Shown: piece by piece, positions 21,714-33,549 of the stretch
How positions within the stretch are numbered: the first letter of the stretch is position 1
Layout: each line of letters starts with the position of its first letter
Origin: Diphasiastrum complanatum
Taxonomy: Eukaryota; Streptophyta; Lycopodiopsida; Lycopodiales; Lycopodiaceae
Assembly (NCBI GenBank): GCA_029204225.1
Contig: CM055094.1
Span: 65,244,293-65,308,292 of the forward strand
Direction: 5' to 3'
DNA: 64,000 nt
Program-made: the position numbers and the translations under genes
Notes under the pieces: generated by a model
Seen by the model: the letters and a program-made list of their open reading frames with translations, nothing else
What the model was told of the DNA's origin: nothing
The model's database searches: none

Positions 21714-24700
21714 TTACAGTTCATCCTGGCACCACAAAAATAAGATGAATTAGTAGCCTTTCACCTGTATTGTGACCAATCTGTAAAAAGCCAGAACTTA
21801 ATAAGCTCGAATCTCATGATCTACTTACATGGTCTTTCTTACTAGCAGCTGCTGGCTCATTGTCTTCGATTTCATCTGACTTCTCCTGGTCCTGAAAAGT
21901 TGCACCAAATGTATATCAGAAAAACTTAGTCATTATGAAGAACACAGTAAGGATTTCATTGGTCCTTCTAGTCATTAGGACTCATTACATATATAACTTT
22001 GCAAATTATAATAGCTGGCCTCCATAAAACACCTACTTCAAAGCTTGGCAACCGAACCACTATTTGCATACAAAACTTCTTGGTTTCAGACATAGAGAGA
22101 AATGTCAGATTGCAAGACAAAGGTGAGGCTGTTTTCCAAATAGGAATCATGAGCAAATACTGAGATCTGAATTTGGTAACAGTACACCACTATAAAATGT
22201 GAAACCTACCAGTTGCAGACGTCTTCATGATACATCATGCAACAAAATCATCTTACAATTTTAAGCACTCTGCACTACAGGTAACAGGATTGAATGACTT
22301 GATTCTACCAACGGAAGAAAGCTTACTTCATCTTTACCCTCATCCTCATCCTCATCTTCGTCCTCAGGCTCGGCATCATCGTCATCATCTTTTTCCTGTC
22401 CATCAGACACCAACATTTAGCATTAGGGTTTTTCCTGGTCACAGTCAGGGTAGACTTTTTTGAGGCCAAAAGAAAGTCAGTAACTATCCATCTTGGCCAT
22501 GCTTTTAGCATAGATTTTACGTAAAGCACCCATGTACTTAGTGAAGGTAAGAGAACTAGCAGACAGATTGAACCCTTTCAAAGGATAGAGCCAGAGCTAT
22601 TACCTGGAATAGAGAAACAAAAGAAAATTTTTAAATATAATGTTCCAATATATGCTGGTATCTCCTTGTTATTAAACTTTACAGAAAATTTGGCAATCGC
22701 TAGATTAAATCTCAGGGTCTAAAGTTTTCAAGCTCATACACTGACTTTTGGTCAGAAGACAATACATCAATTGGCTATTCAGTAGAATAGACTGCTTGCT
22801 ACTCAATTCCTCATTAATGGATTGGAAGGACCAGTATGCAGTTTGATAATGACAGTTCTCGGAAAACTTTCTATACCATCGAACATGAAACAGAAGGCCA
22901 GGACACTGTATACCTGTTCATCTATTTTCTTCTGTTCGGCATCGAAAGCATCCTTCTCAGCCTGAATGGCAAAAAACAATTTCAGATTAGTACGAGAAAT
23001 CAGGCAAAACATTGAAAATTACAATACTATCAATGTAGGATAACCTGAATGTTATATTTTGAATGAGGCTTACATCTTTGCTTGTACCCCAGGTTTCCTT
23101 TGCAAGCTTATTGGCATAATCAAGGTCATCAGTAACAAGAATGTTGTCAAAAATCGAGCCCGCCTTTACCTGCAATTGATAATCACCACACATCATTGAG
23201 CATAGTTATTTTCGAAGGCATTTACTCACATTGCAATAATCTGAACATATAGAGAAATGTTTCTCTCAAACAGTCAACCCATAAGTACAGACGAACTTGT
23301 GATAAGTATCATGATACCTGCCATAGTTCAATTCCAAAGTACTTCAACTGAGGAAATACATAAATTTCTGGGTCATCCTTATAATCTGTTGCAAGGAATG
23401 ATGCAAAACAATACAACATCTTAATGCCAGGAAAATAGGAACAAAGCTGTACTAAACATTGCACTTGCTTCTATTATTGTCGAAATAGAGCTCTTTCTTC
23501 ATTAAAAACTGGTGTTAAATTCACAGAATTTTGTGCAATGTTTAATAGCCCTAGGCTAGCTATAGCTAGCCTATCCTATTACCTGGATTTTCAATTAGGG
23601 GAGCTTTCCATTTCCCTTTGTAGGCAGGATTCTTTAATGTCTGTGGCATCACAGAACCCACAAAAACCATAAGTTAAACAGAAACTCACACTTTTAGATA
23701 AATTACCCCAAAGCTACCAGTACCACATTATTTAGTAGTATTTTCTCAAACCTTTTGAACCCAGGGTCCTTTGTAGTCTGGGTTGGGAATGCTTGGCGGC
23801 TTCCATTCCCCATCCTCTTCCACATCCCAGTCCTCAGGCTACAATACAATGCAACAAAACAAAAAGGTCAAAACATATGTTCAAACTAAAGTGGAGATTA
23901 TGAACCCGACAACTTATAGATCTCAAACTCTGTAATAATAATTTGATAGATGCTCAGAGGAACATTAAACTTCAAAGTATGTCCAGACACATCTACCTGC
24001 TTAGCCTCCGAATCTGGTATTTCAGCCGGGATGGAGTCATAATCCTGTTCAGGTTTCATTGAAGGATCAGCAAAACTTGGGCAACCAAAACTATGGCATG
24101 CATCAAGATTCGACGATTTTCAGATGTCTAATAAAAGAGACTTTTCTTTTTGCCACTTGCTAAGCCTAACCCAACCAAACAAAAGCTGGACAGCACAGCA
24201 CTTTCATTACAAATGTATGAACAAAAAATCTAACAAGCACTCGTCAACTATCCATCTAGAAGAGATTTCTCAGATAGCTATCAAACATAATCCATGTGAC
24301 AATAAGTCAAAGAACCAAATGGCTTAATACCTCTGGTTTCTTATCCTCTGGATCTGGAATATACTCTTCATCATCCCAATCTTCGGGCTGAAAGATTATC
24401 AGATCATCAAAAAGATGTCAGCATAGTTTTATAAAAAAACTCAATGTATGTGAATATCCCAAAAAGCGTACTGAAGCCTATTGAAGTTGCACTTCTGAAA
24501 CAAGACAAACAAAATATACCTTCTTAGCTTCTGGATCTCGTATTTTTTGGGGTGGCAGCATTTTCCAATCTTTGAAGAGGCTGCCTGATTCCTTCTCTTT
24601 ATTATCGATCAAGATAGTGTATGTTGCATCAGGTCGGATTACAAAGGTGTACACATGGGTGAGCTGATCTGTCTCACAAGAAATATCTTTCTTTATGGGG

Positions 24701-26844
24701 TGGTTCTCGCCTTTGTAAGATAAGATTGCATGGACCTTTTTAGTTGCTGACCCACAAATGTCAGGCCCAAACATGATACTGCAATAAAAAAGGTGTCAGC
24801 GTACAAGAGAAAAAGTTGTGAAATTAATAAAAAGAATTTCAGGAATATTGAAAGAAATAGCATTCACCTGTAAGGTGTATCACCACCGAAACTTTTCTGA
24901 TCAACATCTCCACTCAACAGTTTCACATAACCACCACCACAGTCAAGCTTTTGCTCATGCTTGACAGAATATTGAATAACAAGATTCTTCCCTTTGTTGC
25001 TGAATTCAGGAAACTCTGCAGATATTGCAAAGAACTTTGCGTCTGGAGTCGTTTGGATTCCTGATTCATAAGATCAAGCTTTTGATCATAATCTGGCATT
25101 GTACTGCTTTGAAAGAAAAATTCGAGTACTTCAAAATTTCATGACCTGTGAATTCTCTCTGTAAACTTGAGCTATTGAACAGAGTGAAAGATTTCTACCT
25201 TAATAGCACTGCACAAAATGCCACATTAAGTACATAATACATTTTGAACAAAACACACTATTCCAACATCAACAAATTGCAGATAATATGCTTGCACAAG
25301 TCTTTATATTACAATCTAGGACTGTGTCTTCTGGTTTTATACTAGCCTAGAGCACCAGTTCAATGCCCCTTAACACAGAAATGTTCCAACTTCACAAAAT
25401 TTGTCAGCACATATTAACAATGTAGCTATGAGTCAAACTACAGGAACAACAAGATTGAAAGACTTTACCTCTATCTGCCTGCTCATCCCCATACCACTTT
25501 CCAGCCGTGTGTATCCAATCACCTGCTAAACCTTCGCTCTGTTTCCAGTCCGACTTCACCCAGCGGCTTTCCCAGCCATCTGTTCGTCCAAATATGAGCG
25601 AGTTTCATACAACAAGGTAAGAGGTTAGTACTTGATTGATTACTGCAAACATAAGAGGCACATGCCCGTGAGTCGGACACCTTGTAGAGAAATCTGAAAA
25701 GTTACCTATTTACAACTCAAAAACTTTCATTCAGCGTACAATGCACCTGATTCTAAATTAAGTCGGATGAAAAAATGAGACGGAGAATTATCGACCTTTC
25801 ACTATGGCTGATTCAGAAAACTAAAAATATTTCAAAATGGACGCTCAACATATTTCTGGTACAGAAAGAACATTGGCGCTGAATTACTTTCAGCGGAGTT
25901 CTTGCTACGTACGCATCTCATGCGTAATAGTCTCTAGAGACTACAGATACAGCAGCAACGCCTCAAGCATATAATTTTTTATTGAGAAAGTCTTGCATCC
26001 GAATCTTAAACAAGCTCAAGCCTCTGTTAGGAAAACTATGGTGCTAGAGAAAGTTGATGATTACACCTGCTTTGGTGAAAATAATTGAGACTACAAGACT
26101 AGCAGAAGATATAGGCCAGAGACAACAGGTAAAATGGACTATCCATTCCCAATACTGATTATAGTAGTCAAAGTAGCTGCTTAGAACGACCAAATTCGGG
26201 TTTACGGTGTTCCAAGTGCGCAACTAGTCGATTCTAGCTCCAAGCAAATTTCTAGCTTGAAATCGTCAAGAAACCCTATAAATGAAAGCTAAAAAACGGA
26301 TTGGCAAAAATCTACGGAATATGTGCATCCCATTAAGCTCATTTCCATGGCATTGACGCTCAATGCTGGAATAGAAAGGCCCAATAAAAGAGCGGATCTA
26401 AAAGACCAATAGCTCTTGGGATTTTAAAAGCAAAACTCACGTTTACTTTTGCCATATCAAAGAGCTACAAGGACACGCTAACAACAACAGCGAACCAGAT
26501 CACAGAACAGATCCAATTCGGCCATTCTTTTCCGGGAGCTCCGGCCATGGCAAAAGAACAACTGCGCTAGATGAATAGAACAACTTCAAGACTGTCAAGG
26601 GCATTGACACCAGTTTCGCCTCAGATTAACCTCCTTCACACCCATTCAACCTTCATTACCGGCAGGCCAACTCCAGGAAGCCTCCCAACAAGGCCCGATA
26701 GAGATCCGACAAGATTCAAAGCAGAAACTCACCATCGAAGCGCTCTTCGAAGATAACCTCCGACAGGCAGAGCGCAGCGAAGCAGGTACCGAGCACCAGC
26801 AAACGCAAGAACAGCACCAGCCGATCATTCATCCTCATCATCAT
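21714..26844 (-). CDS. CRT: Calreticulin, ER calcium-binding lectin chaperone (14 coding exons)
   Basis: Coding exons, in transcript order: 26844-26733, 25579-25469, 25060-24868, 24778-24520, 24387-24331, 24044-23997, 23838-23752, 23640-23583, 23385-23318, 23169-23074, 22961-22914, 22395-22327, 21891-21829, 21725-21714. All introns are GT-AG and phases agree, giving 426 residues, a usual length for the family. A signal peptide (~1-28, [18 protein letters not shown]) precedes the lectin domain [13 protein letters not shown]115 (LDCGGGY) and C147 (PDICG) are the conserved disulphide pair. The P-domain (~226-310) has three PEDWD/PEDYD repeats and three GxWxxPxIxNPxYKGxW-type repeats. An acidic tail ([10 protein letters not shown]) for low-affinity calcium binding ends in HDEL, split between the last two exons. 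It folds glycoproteins in the ER lumen with PDI-type partners. The first of the clustered ATGs is taken as start; Met5 is possible. The last exon codes only DEL and stop. The sequence is diverged from flowering-plant forms I recall. Confidence 0.97.
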
Positions 26845-26935
26845 TGTGGCGCTCGCAGATCGATCGATCGACGCCACCACAAACCAGATCGCCTCGCCCG
26901 ATCCAACACCAAAGCCTCGCAACCCTTCCTCCTCT

Positions 26936-26943
<8 letters not shown>

Positions 26944-26971
<28 letters not shown>
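26944..26971 (+). repeat. (CT)n tract upstream of the calreticulin start
   Basis: 28 bp of CT on the plus strand, reading as GA on the gene's strand, about 100 bp before the ATG. It is probably in the 5' UTR; GA/CT tracts are common there in plants. Confidence 0.9.
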
Positions 26972-26972
<1 letters not shown>

Positions 26973-27004
26973 CTTCCTCTTCGCTTGCCTTCAAGAATAA
27001 CGAG

Positions 27005-27352
27005 CGAGCTTATAACACACTCGGCCAGTTGAAGGCGACAGACGGGCAACGCGAAAACGACCCGACGACCCGCATCAAAATCGTCCAAATTTAATAAAAC
27101 CAAAAGGATCCATTTTTCTCCTCTTTTTCTGGCCGCTCGATACGGATCCCACCGACCGCGCCCTGCCACGTGTATTTAGCCATTTTAACAGCCACAATAT
27201 CTTATTTGAATATGCTGCGGAGCAGATACCTACTGCCGATATGCTTCCGCTGAATAAAACGTTGGAGATGGCAGTGCCTGACACGTGTACCAATCCCATG
27301 AGAATTCGACGCGAGGTCATATGTTTCAGCCAATCAGAAGCCTGGGGCCACG
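27005..27352 (-). promoter_or_regulatory. Calreticulin promoter with G-boxes and CCAAT/CCACG pair
   Basis: Upstream of the gene are two CACGTG cores (27167-27172 and 27282-27287), two CCAAT boxes (27290-27294 and 27330-27334) and CCACG at 27348-27352. CCAAT and CCACG are the halves of the ER stress response element, but here 13 bases lie between them instead of the usual 9. A TTATAAG near 27010 could be the TATA box. ER-stress control is expected for calreticulin; whether these sites act is inference. Confidence 0.5.
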
Positions 27353-28767
27353 TAAAATGGCTAGGGGTGTGCATTGTTTAGGGCTTTGGGAATATGAGTG
27401 ACATACATAGGCACCTGGGTTGCTTGGTCTACATACAAGCAAGATTATGGGCCCAAGTTCCCCCTCACCCACCCACCCACCCACCCACCCATCCCAGTTG
27501 GGTGGGGCTAGATGCCAGCCTCAGTTGGATGTGAGCGAGAGACAGAACTGCCTAGCCACATGCATCATTTTTCGTCTCAAACTTCCGGGATGACCTCCGA
27601 ATCCCGATGTGCACATCCAGGAACTCAACCTACATCTTGGATGTAAAAAAAAGTGATTCCGGGATGTGCACAACATCCAAGAATTAACTTAACAAAAACA
27701 TGTAGGATGTGTCGGCTTTCAGTGTTTGCTAAGCTTGTACTTCCCAAACTACAGGCCCATCTCGGGGGTGCCTCCTGGATGCAGTAGAATGCATGTGGCC
27801 AAGCTAAGTGACCAATGATGGACAAAACAGTATCATTGATGGCTCACGTGAATTTTAAAGGTTATTCCTAAAATTTGATGTGGGGTTGAACTACACCCAA
27901 TGGCATGGTGTTGTGTGGCTATTCCAAAATATTGTAAGCAAATACAAAAATGTACGAGAATTGCAAATTTAGTTGGACACATACATGCTTCCAAATGATT
28001 GAGTGTAAACGCTAAAAATGGGCTATCGCTATAAGAGACCAAACAAAACCATAGCCTTCTCATTAGAATATATTATTAAATTATAATTATAATGGTTTCT
28101 CTTACATTGCATTAGTCACCAAAGTTTAATATTTTATTGGTCAAAATATATAAGTATTTGCAAATTTCTTATGTGTTAATATGAATTTTGTCGGCCTAAC
28201 ATAAAAATTTTGAGACTCCTTCCAAAGATTGTCAAACATATACAAAAAATGGCAACTTCTACTGGTAATATAAATATAAACTCTATTGAGATAAATACAT
28301 TTATGTAAATCCTTTTCTTTCTTGATATGTATTATATAGCATCAGCTTATTATTTGACTGGTATAACGTATAAGAAGACATTGACCTTGGAAAATTAGTG
28401 CAACTTTTGTGTTGATTAGACTAATTTAGCTTTTCAAGTTATTCCAAAATTGCTATTGCATTGTGTTTGTAATGACAGTTTGCTCTTGATTAATACAGTT
28501 CAAATGCAGTGTACAGATTTTGACAAAGATTGACTAACATCTTTGCTTCTATTGTTGAAGTAGTTATAAAAGAGAAAAACATGCAAGCTCTTGCATTGGA
28601 TGCTACTCCCACATTGATCATTGAAAAAAAAAATAGTTAGTGCAAGATGCAGATATTGTAATATACAGTAAAAAAGGAGTAGATGTATTTTCAAACGTCT
28701 TATAGAACAAGAGTTGGTATCAACAACTCCTATAAAATTATTAAAAAATAAATATTTATAAATAAAT
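27353..28767. other. Intergenic, no gene seen
   Basis: Contains a (CCCA)n tract at 27466-27491 and a duplicated word pair near 27590-27720 (CGGGATGTGCACA, ACATCTTGGATG / ACATCCAAGAA). The stretch 28080-28760 is very AT-rich. Open frames here lack any support. Confidence 0.6.
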
Positions 28768-29719
28768 CGTAGTTGCATAGAATCACGTTTCTGGGAGGAG
28801 ACGTTTCGGAAACCGCGTTTCTGAGAAAATTTCTGATCCTCCCAAAATCGCATTTAAAAAAATATATTAAGAAAAATTTGCGCCTCTTCATGGCCAGAAT
28901 CGTGCCAACCGTGGAGGAGGTAAATTTTTTTGTTTTGAACTACGAGTGTCCGATTGAGGCGTGTGCATAGTCGAAAGGCCTCTACTCGGCGATACGGAGG
29001 TGGTGTGCACGGTGCCAGGGGATCTGAGCTTCGCGCAGATCGAAACGATCAGTTTTTAATTTTTGGTAAGTGTAGGCTTGTTTTTTTGCAAGCGTTGGCA
29101 TTGAGCTGTAGGCAACCAAATCGAGCGTAGTTTGGCTCTAGACCACCTTTCTTCATGCCCACGATGATTCCTACGGGGTCAGTTTCAACCATTACAGCAC
29201 GCCTTGCGAGATTTGAACACCACAATCCAAATGCTTGATTTTTTTTGCCATTTTCAGAAAATGACCTTTGGGCAACCGATTCAGGTGATATCTGAGCCTA
29301 GAACGCATTTCCACATGCCCGCAGAGACTCTTGTGACCTCCGTTCTGCCCGTCTACGTCCGTAGCACAAATTTCAATTTTCATGCCCTAATTCCATGTTT
29401 TTTAGGGTTTAGGGTTAGAGCATCGTGCAAGCATCCGCCAGTAGCATGGTTTAGGCCTGCACTGGACTCCTAGCGCCTGCAAGGACTCCCACGCTAGCGT
29501 CAGTCGCTCGTTTTCGCTCACACTGGAATTATTCTATCCCTCGCCCTGTCTCGTGTGTTTTTTGGCACTTGTTATGATCTTACTAGAATCAATGTGACGC
29601 GTGCTCGGATGTGTTCAGCTCTGTTTTAGGCTGGTAATGTTTTTCAATGCAGTGTGTTTTCTTCTATTGAACGGTTGTTTGCTTGTTTTTGTTCGTAGGT
29701 TTGATCTCGTGTTGACACA

Positions 29720-29938
29720 ATGCCGGTGCAAGGCCGAGGCCTTTGGGGCGAGGTTGAGCTTACTGAGGGGGATGTCGCTACACACCATGCCTCGGGAGTC
29801 CGTAGATGGAGATGCTTGCATTGTGGTGGTCTCTTCACAGGATCACTTACCAAGGCTAGGGCTCACTTACTGAGGGTCAGAGGGCCAGGTGGGCGGGCAT
29901 TGGGCATATCTAATTGCCCCAAGATTTTCGATGAGTAG
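29720..29938 (+). CDS. BED-type zinc-finger ORF inside the hAT-like element
   Basis: 72 residues from ATG 29720. Residues 30-67 read WRCLHCGGLFTGSLTKARAHL, then a Gly/Arg loop and ISNCPKIFDE: Cys32, Cys35, His49 and Cys66 form a C-x2-C-x13-H-x16-C pattern like the N-terminal BED finger of plant hAT transposases, which binds element ends. The DNA here is GC-richer than its surroundings. The ORF stops at 29938, before any dimerisation or catalytic region; a GA run and GGGACA repeat follow. It may be a first exon left by internal deletion. Expression is unknown. Confidence 0.65.
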   Translation: MPVQGRGLWGEVELTEGDVATHHASGVRRWRCLHCGGLFTGSLTKARAHLLRVRGPGGRALGISNCPKIFDE

Positions 29939-29995
29939 AGAGAGAGAGAGAGGTTGTCTATTATGTACGGGCACGATGCTACATCACAGGTTTCC

Positions 29996-30048
29996 GGACA
30001 GGGACAGGGATAGAGATAGGGACAGGGACAAGGACAGGGACAGGGGGC
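29996..30048 (+). repeat. (GGGACA)n-like array
   Basis: About eight imperfect 6-bp units (GGGACA, GGGATA, GAGATA, AGGACA) within the hAT-like element, downstream of the zinc-finger ORF. The repetitive frames through it on both strands are not genes. Confidence 0.9.
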
Positions 30049-30779
30049 AGGAGCAGTTGCAGGTTCACAGGCAGGGGTCAAAGGTATGCAGGCACGGCCT
30101 ACTACGGGTGCAGAGCCTAATACAGCACACGTTCTGGGGGTAGGGTTTAGGTGCAGTGCATCATGTTTTTTTATTAATGCACCTAGGAGTTAAAGCGTAT
30201 ACTTGGGAGTTAATGCACCTAATATAGACCATCCTGCACCCGAAACATTCGGCAAAATACACAGTAATCATGCTCTTAATTAGAGCTTTCACCTGATACC
30301 CATATTGCCCAAAAAAAAAAAAACCAAAAACAAAATTTTAAAAAAACGTTTCTGAAAAAAAAATTCATATTTCAGAAACGCGTTTTTGAACGCGTTTCAA
30401 AAACGCAGTGCAACTATGAAATAAATCAATAAAATTGAAATTAGCAACAAACAACTTTTAATTAATAAAAAATAATTGAAGGATTTTACACACAATTTGA
30501 GATATTGAAATACATTGTAAATATTATAATTAGATCATATACATGACACTTGATCTTGGAATTTTGGGATTTCAATTGAATGAGCTATTACATTCGAACT
30601 TTGTTTTTCCACAATTAGTATGTGTTTCTTTCTACATTGACATTAAAAAAATAGTTTGTCATATTTTTTAAAGCTTTCTCTATGTTGATCATAAACTTGT
30701 AGTGATGATTAATTTCATTGTTCTTCCACTAGTTGAATAGTTTCGCCATTATCTTTGCATTATAAATGGTCTACCAGAT

Positions 30780-31119
30780 ATTGTGGACCGTTTCGAATTA
30801 TAAGAAAATTGGTTCTTTAGCTTACGAACTAGATCTTCAGAACAAGTCTACAGCCTACCCTATGTTTCATATAAGTCATTTAAAATTAAGTTTATAGGAA
30901 GGTGACATAGTTGGTTCAGAGGAAGATCTTACCAATTTGGAGGACTTATCGCTTACTATTCCTTTGGAACCTAAAATGGTACTCAGAACTAGAGATAAAC
31001 AATTGAGAAATCGTTCTATCTCTGAGTGCTTGATTAGGTGGAAGGGACGGACTGAGGATGATGATTCATGGGAGCGGGTCGAAAGCATAAAGAAGAACTT
31101 CCCTAGATTTCACTTCTAG
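30780..31119 (+). pseudogene. Ty3/Gypsy pol C-terminus (chromodomain-like)
   Basis: Shifted frames give IGSLAYELDL, STAYPMFHISHLK, and then 30937-31119 ends CLIRWKGRTEDDDSWERVES. The pattern YRLxLPxxxxxHxVFHVSxLK followed by VKWKGxxxxxxTWE is the usual end of Gypsy integrase/chromodomain polyproteins. The first half is out of frame with the second, with a stop at about 30895. Downstream comes GGAAGAATATTATGTCC, which looks like a polypurine tract and LTR start. Only this 3' end survives. Confidence 0.8.
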
Positions 31120-31552
31120 AGATAGAAGTGGTTCAAGAGTGGAAGAATATTATGTCCATATTTTGAATAAGGAATCGAAATTATTCTTGACGTGGGCCGA
31201 TCACTTTTTACATAAATAGAACCTCTAGCCTTTTAGATTTCTCTAGTCATGGTGTCACACTAATTTGCATGTCAGCTTGTCGAATACTTGTGAGTCGTCC
31301 TGAGAATGACTTTGAGGAGCTTTGTAAGGAAGTTTTAGCAATGTGGGCTCCTTTTGCAACTTTTTATTGATGCTATATGTCTTGTTCTTGTAGGTGCTGT
31401 GATTGCTTTTCGCAATGTTCAGGTTTATTGTTATTCTGCTCTCCCTTAGATTAATAGTTAATATTGTTGTAGATAATGTATTAATGTTTCCAGCTTCTTG
31501 GTTGAGTAAGATGTTCCCTCTGTTATTAGATTAACCACTCCTTTGTGTAGGA
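31120..31552 (+). other. Probable Gypsy LTR remains
   Basis: Directly after the chromodomain remnant. TGTCCATATTTT at about 31152 is a possible LTR start. No partner LTR was found in the window and there is no gene. Confidence 0.4.
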
Positions 31553-31599
31553 TTAAGGGTAGGCTTAACCTTGTAGAGGTTCAAATCCTCTTCCCTTAA
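31553..31599 (+). other. tRNA-like T-arm and acceptor-stem fold
   Basis: TTAAGGG (31553-31559) pairs with CCCTTAA (31593-31599). Inside, AGAGG-TTCAAAT-CCTCT (31575-31591) makes a 5-bp stem with a 7-base loop and matches the tRNA B-box GGTTCAAATCC. D and anticodon arms are absent, so this is not a normal tRNA; it may be a tRNA remnant or chance. Confidence 0.35.
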
Positions 31600-31751
31600 A
31601 CTATTAAAATAAGGGAGAACTTGAAGTTGGGTCTGAATTTTGCTTTCATGTTTTTTCAAATTTGAAAATGCAAATTAAAAAGAGGTCAATTATGAAATGA
31701 AAATGCAAGCTCTTAATTTTTATAGAATCATAATCAAGATACAAACATTCC

Positions 31752-32470
31752 ATCATATTTTATGCAAAGAGTAGATCAATTTTGCTTTTGGCCTCATCTC
31801 TATCAGAGTTCATATAAGAAAGTTATGGTAGATCAAAGATTTATAGTACAAGATAAGCTTTTGATGACGCGACACTTGATTATGTGGAATATCTCCACCA
31901 CACGAGGATCTACATTCTGGTAAGAAAAACTCGCCCATTCTCGCGTCATGGCGATATGCCAAATCATCATATTCTATTCAAAGAGTAGATCAATTTTGCT
32001 TTTGACCTCATTTCTATCAGAGTTCAGATAAGAAAGTAATGGTAGATCAAAGATTTATAGTACCAGATAAGCATTCAATGATGTGGCATTTATTTTATTT
32101 GATGATGTGGAATGTCTCCACCACGCGAGGATCTGCATTCTGGTAAAAAACTTGTCTATTTTCACGTCATGGCGATATGCCACAGCATCAGAATCTTTGA
32201 TTAGCCATAACTTTCTTATTTGAACTTGGATCGAGATGAAATAAAAAGCAAAAATGATCTACTCTTCATGTAGAATCCATTGGAATATGTCTAAAACACG
32301 AGAATCTGCATTCTGGTAAAGAAAACTGGTCTATTCTCGCGTCATGGCGATATGCCACATCATCAAAATCTTTGATTAGCCATAACTTTCTTATTTAAAC
32401 TCGGATGGAGATCAGGTAAAGAGCGAAAATGATCTACCTTTTATGTAGAATACATTAATATGATCACATC
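31752..32470. repeat. ~180-215-bp repeats in mixed orientation
   Basis: Blocks ending TCTCGCGTCATGGCGATATGCC recur near 31940, 32165 and 32345. The AGTAGATCAATTTTGCTTTT to AAGAAAGT-ATGG block occurs at about 31770 and 31984 on one strand and, inverted (CCATAACTTTCTTATTTGAAC), at about 32206 and 32384. No coding content. Confidence 0.85.
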
Positions 32471-33130
32471 TTGAAGCTTCTTGTAGGTTGGCCCTCCTTA
32501 AAACATGTAATTTTGTTTAATTGTGCTTTGCTCAAAATATATTACTACTAACCATAAGTTTTAAGAGTCGGGAAGTTAGGAGTCTTGCGGGCAGCAAGTA
32601 TTGTCAAATCACAACTCCAGACCTTGCCCAGCGGGAGTTTCGAAATGTTCAAAATATTACTGAAAAACTCCAAATTTTTTCAGACCGACAAACAACGTTA
32701 CGTTCTTTCACAGGTGTAAAAACTTTATTGGGCCACATGTACATTGAATAGTCGAATAGTCAATAAAAGCATATTGAGAAACAGCCCTTTTGGTGCTTGG
32801 AACTCCTCTAATGCATTCAAAACAAGTCTGCAAAAATACATTACTTTCGCGACAGTCTGCAGAAATGAACTATGTTCGCGATAGTTTCCAAAATGTTCGT
32901 TCTACAGGCCGTACTACAACCTGATTTTTACACATGGGAACTCGGATTTCAGTTTATGATCAATGGTCTGATTGTCTCTACTTGTTTTCTATCAAGCTGC
33001 TGAACTAGATCTTGTTTTATGTTGACTAGTATCTGATAGATTGTTCAACAAGCACACAATCAACCTTGTGGATCATTCAAAGATCCATTTATGGTCCTTA
33101 GTACTATACTTTCAACATGGTATCAGAGCC
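32471..33130 (+). mobile_element. Copia LTR end with primer site
   Basis: TTTCAACA ends at 33117 and TGGTATCAGAGCC follows at 33118-33130. The LTR start is not fixed. The following 33131-33549 shows no gag, so the element is only an LTR and leader. Words such as GTCTGCAGAAAT are shared with 40280-40340. Confidence 0.6.
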
Positions 33131-33549
33131 AAGTACAAGGCTATTGATAAGTGTTTGAAACTAATCCAATTTTAGTACGTTTTTGGTGCAAAAAGCTAGT
33201 ATTGGAAGGGCGAGTACAGTTTTGCGAAACTTGCAATAGTTCAAAAAGTTTAACTTGTGCAGTTCAAAAAGTTCAACTGTTTTTAACACCTTCGGCTTTT
33301 TTCGAAAAATGCAAAGAGAGAGAAAATTCCTAAAGGTCATCTATTTTCATGAGTTAAATTGTTTTAAAGACACCTTCACTTTTTAAGAGCCCCTTCGCCT
33401 TTTTCGCAAAATCTCGAAGAGAGAGAAAAATGTCGAAGGTCGTCTACTTTGAACGAGGGACGTTCCCAGCCACTTCCCAAATTTGCAAAGTGAGAGAAAG
33501 CCACTTCCCTTAAAATGCAAAGTGAGAGAATTTGCGATGCCCTCGTCCA

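Larger units (their letters stand above)
28768..30418 (+). mobile_element. hAT-like DNA transposon, 1651 bp, with 8-bp target duplication
   Basis: AAATAAAT occurs at 28760-28767 and again at 30419-30426. Between them the ends are inverted: CGTAGTTGCA at the left and TGCAACTATG at the right. Inside both ends CGTTTCTGA-type words recur (28784, 28821; 30350, 30374-30405 on the other strand). An 8-bp duplication, ~10-bp inverted ends and subterminal motif repeats fit the hAT superfamily. The target word is AT-rich, so chance is possible, but the inverted ends support it. No catalytic domain is present, so it is a shortened, non-autonomous copy. Confidence 0.75.

Noticed and set aside
26571-27169. 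Several ORFs over the first calreticulin exon and promoter
   Set aside because: They cross the exon 1 splice site or read the CT tract; the spliced calreticulin frame explains the region.
29399-29418. Telomere-like TTTAGGG repeats
   Set aside because: Only about two units are present; too short to mean an interstitial telomere.
29863-30143. Pro/Cys-rich and Asp/Arg-rich frames
   Set aside because: They come from the GGGACA array on the two strands.
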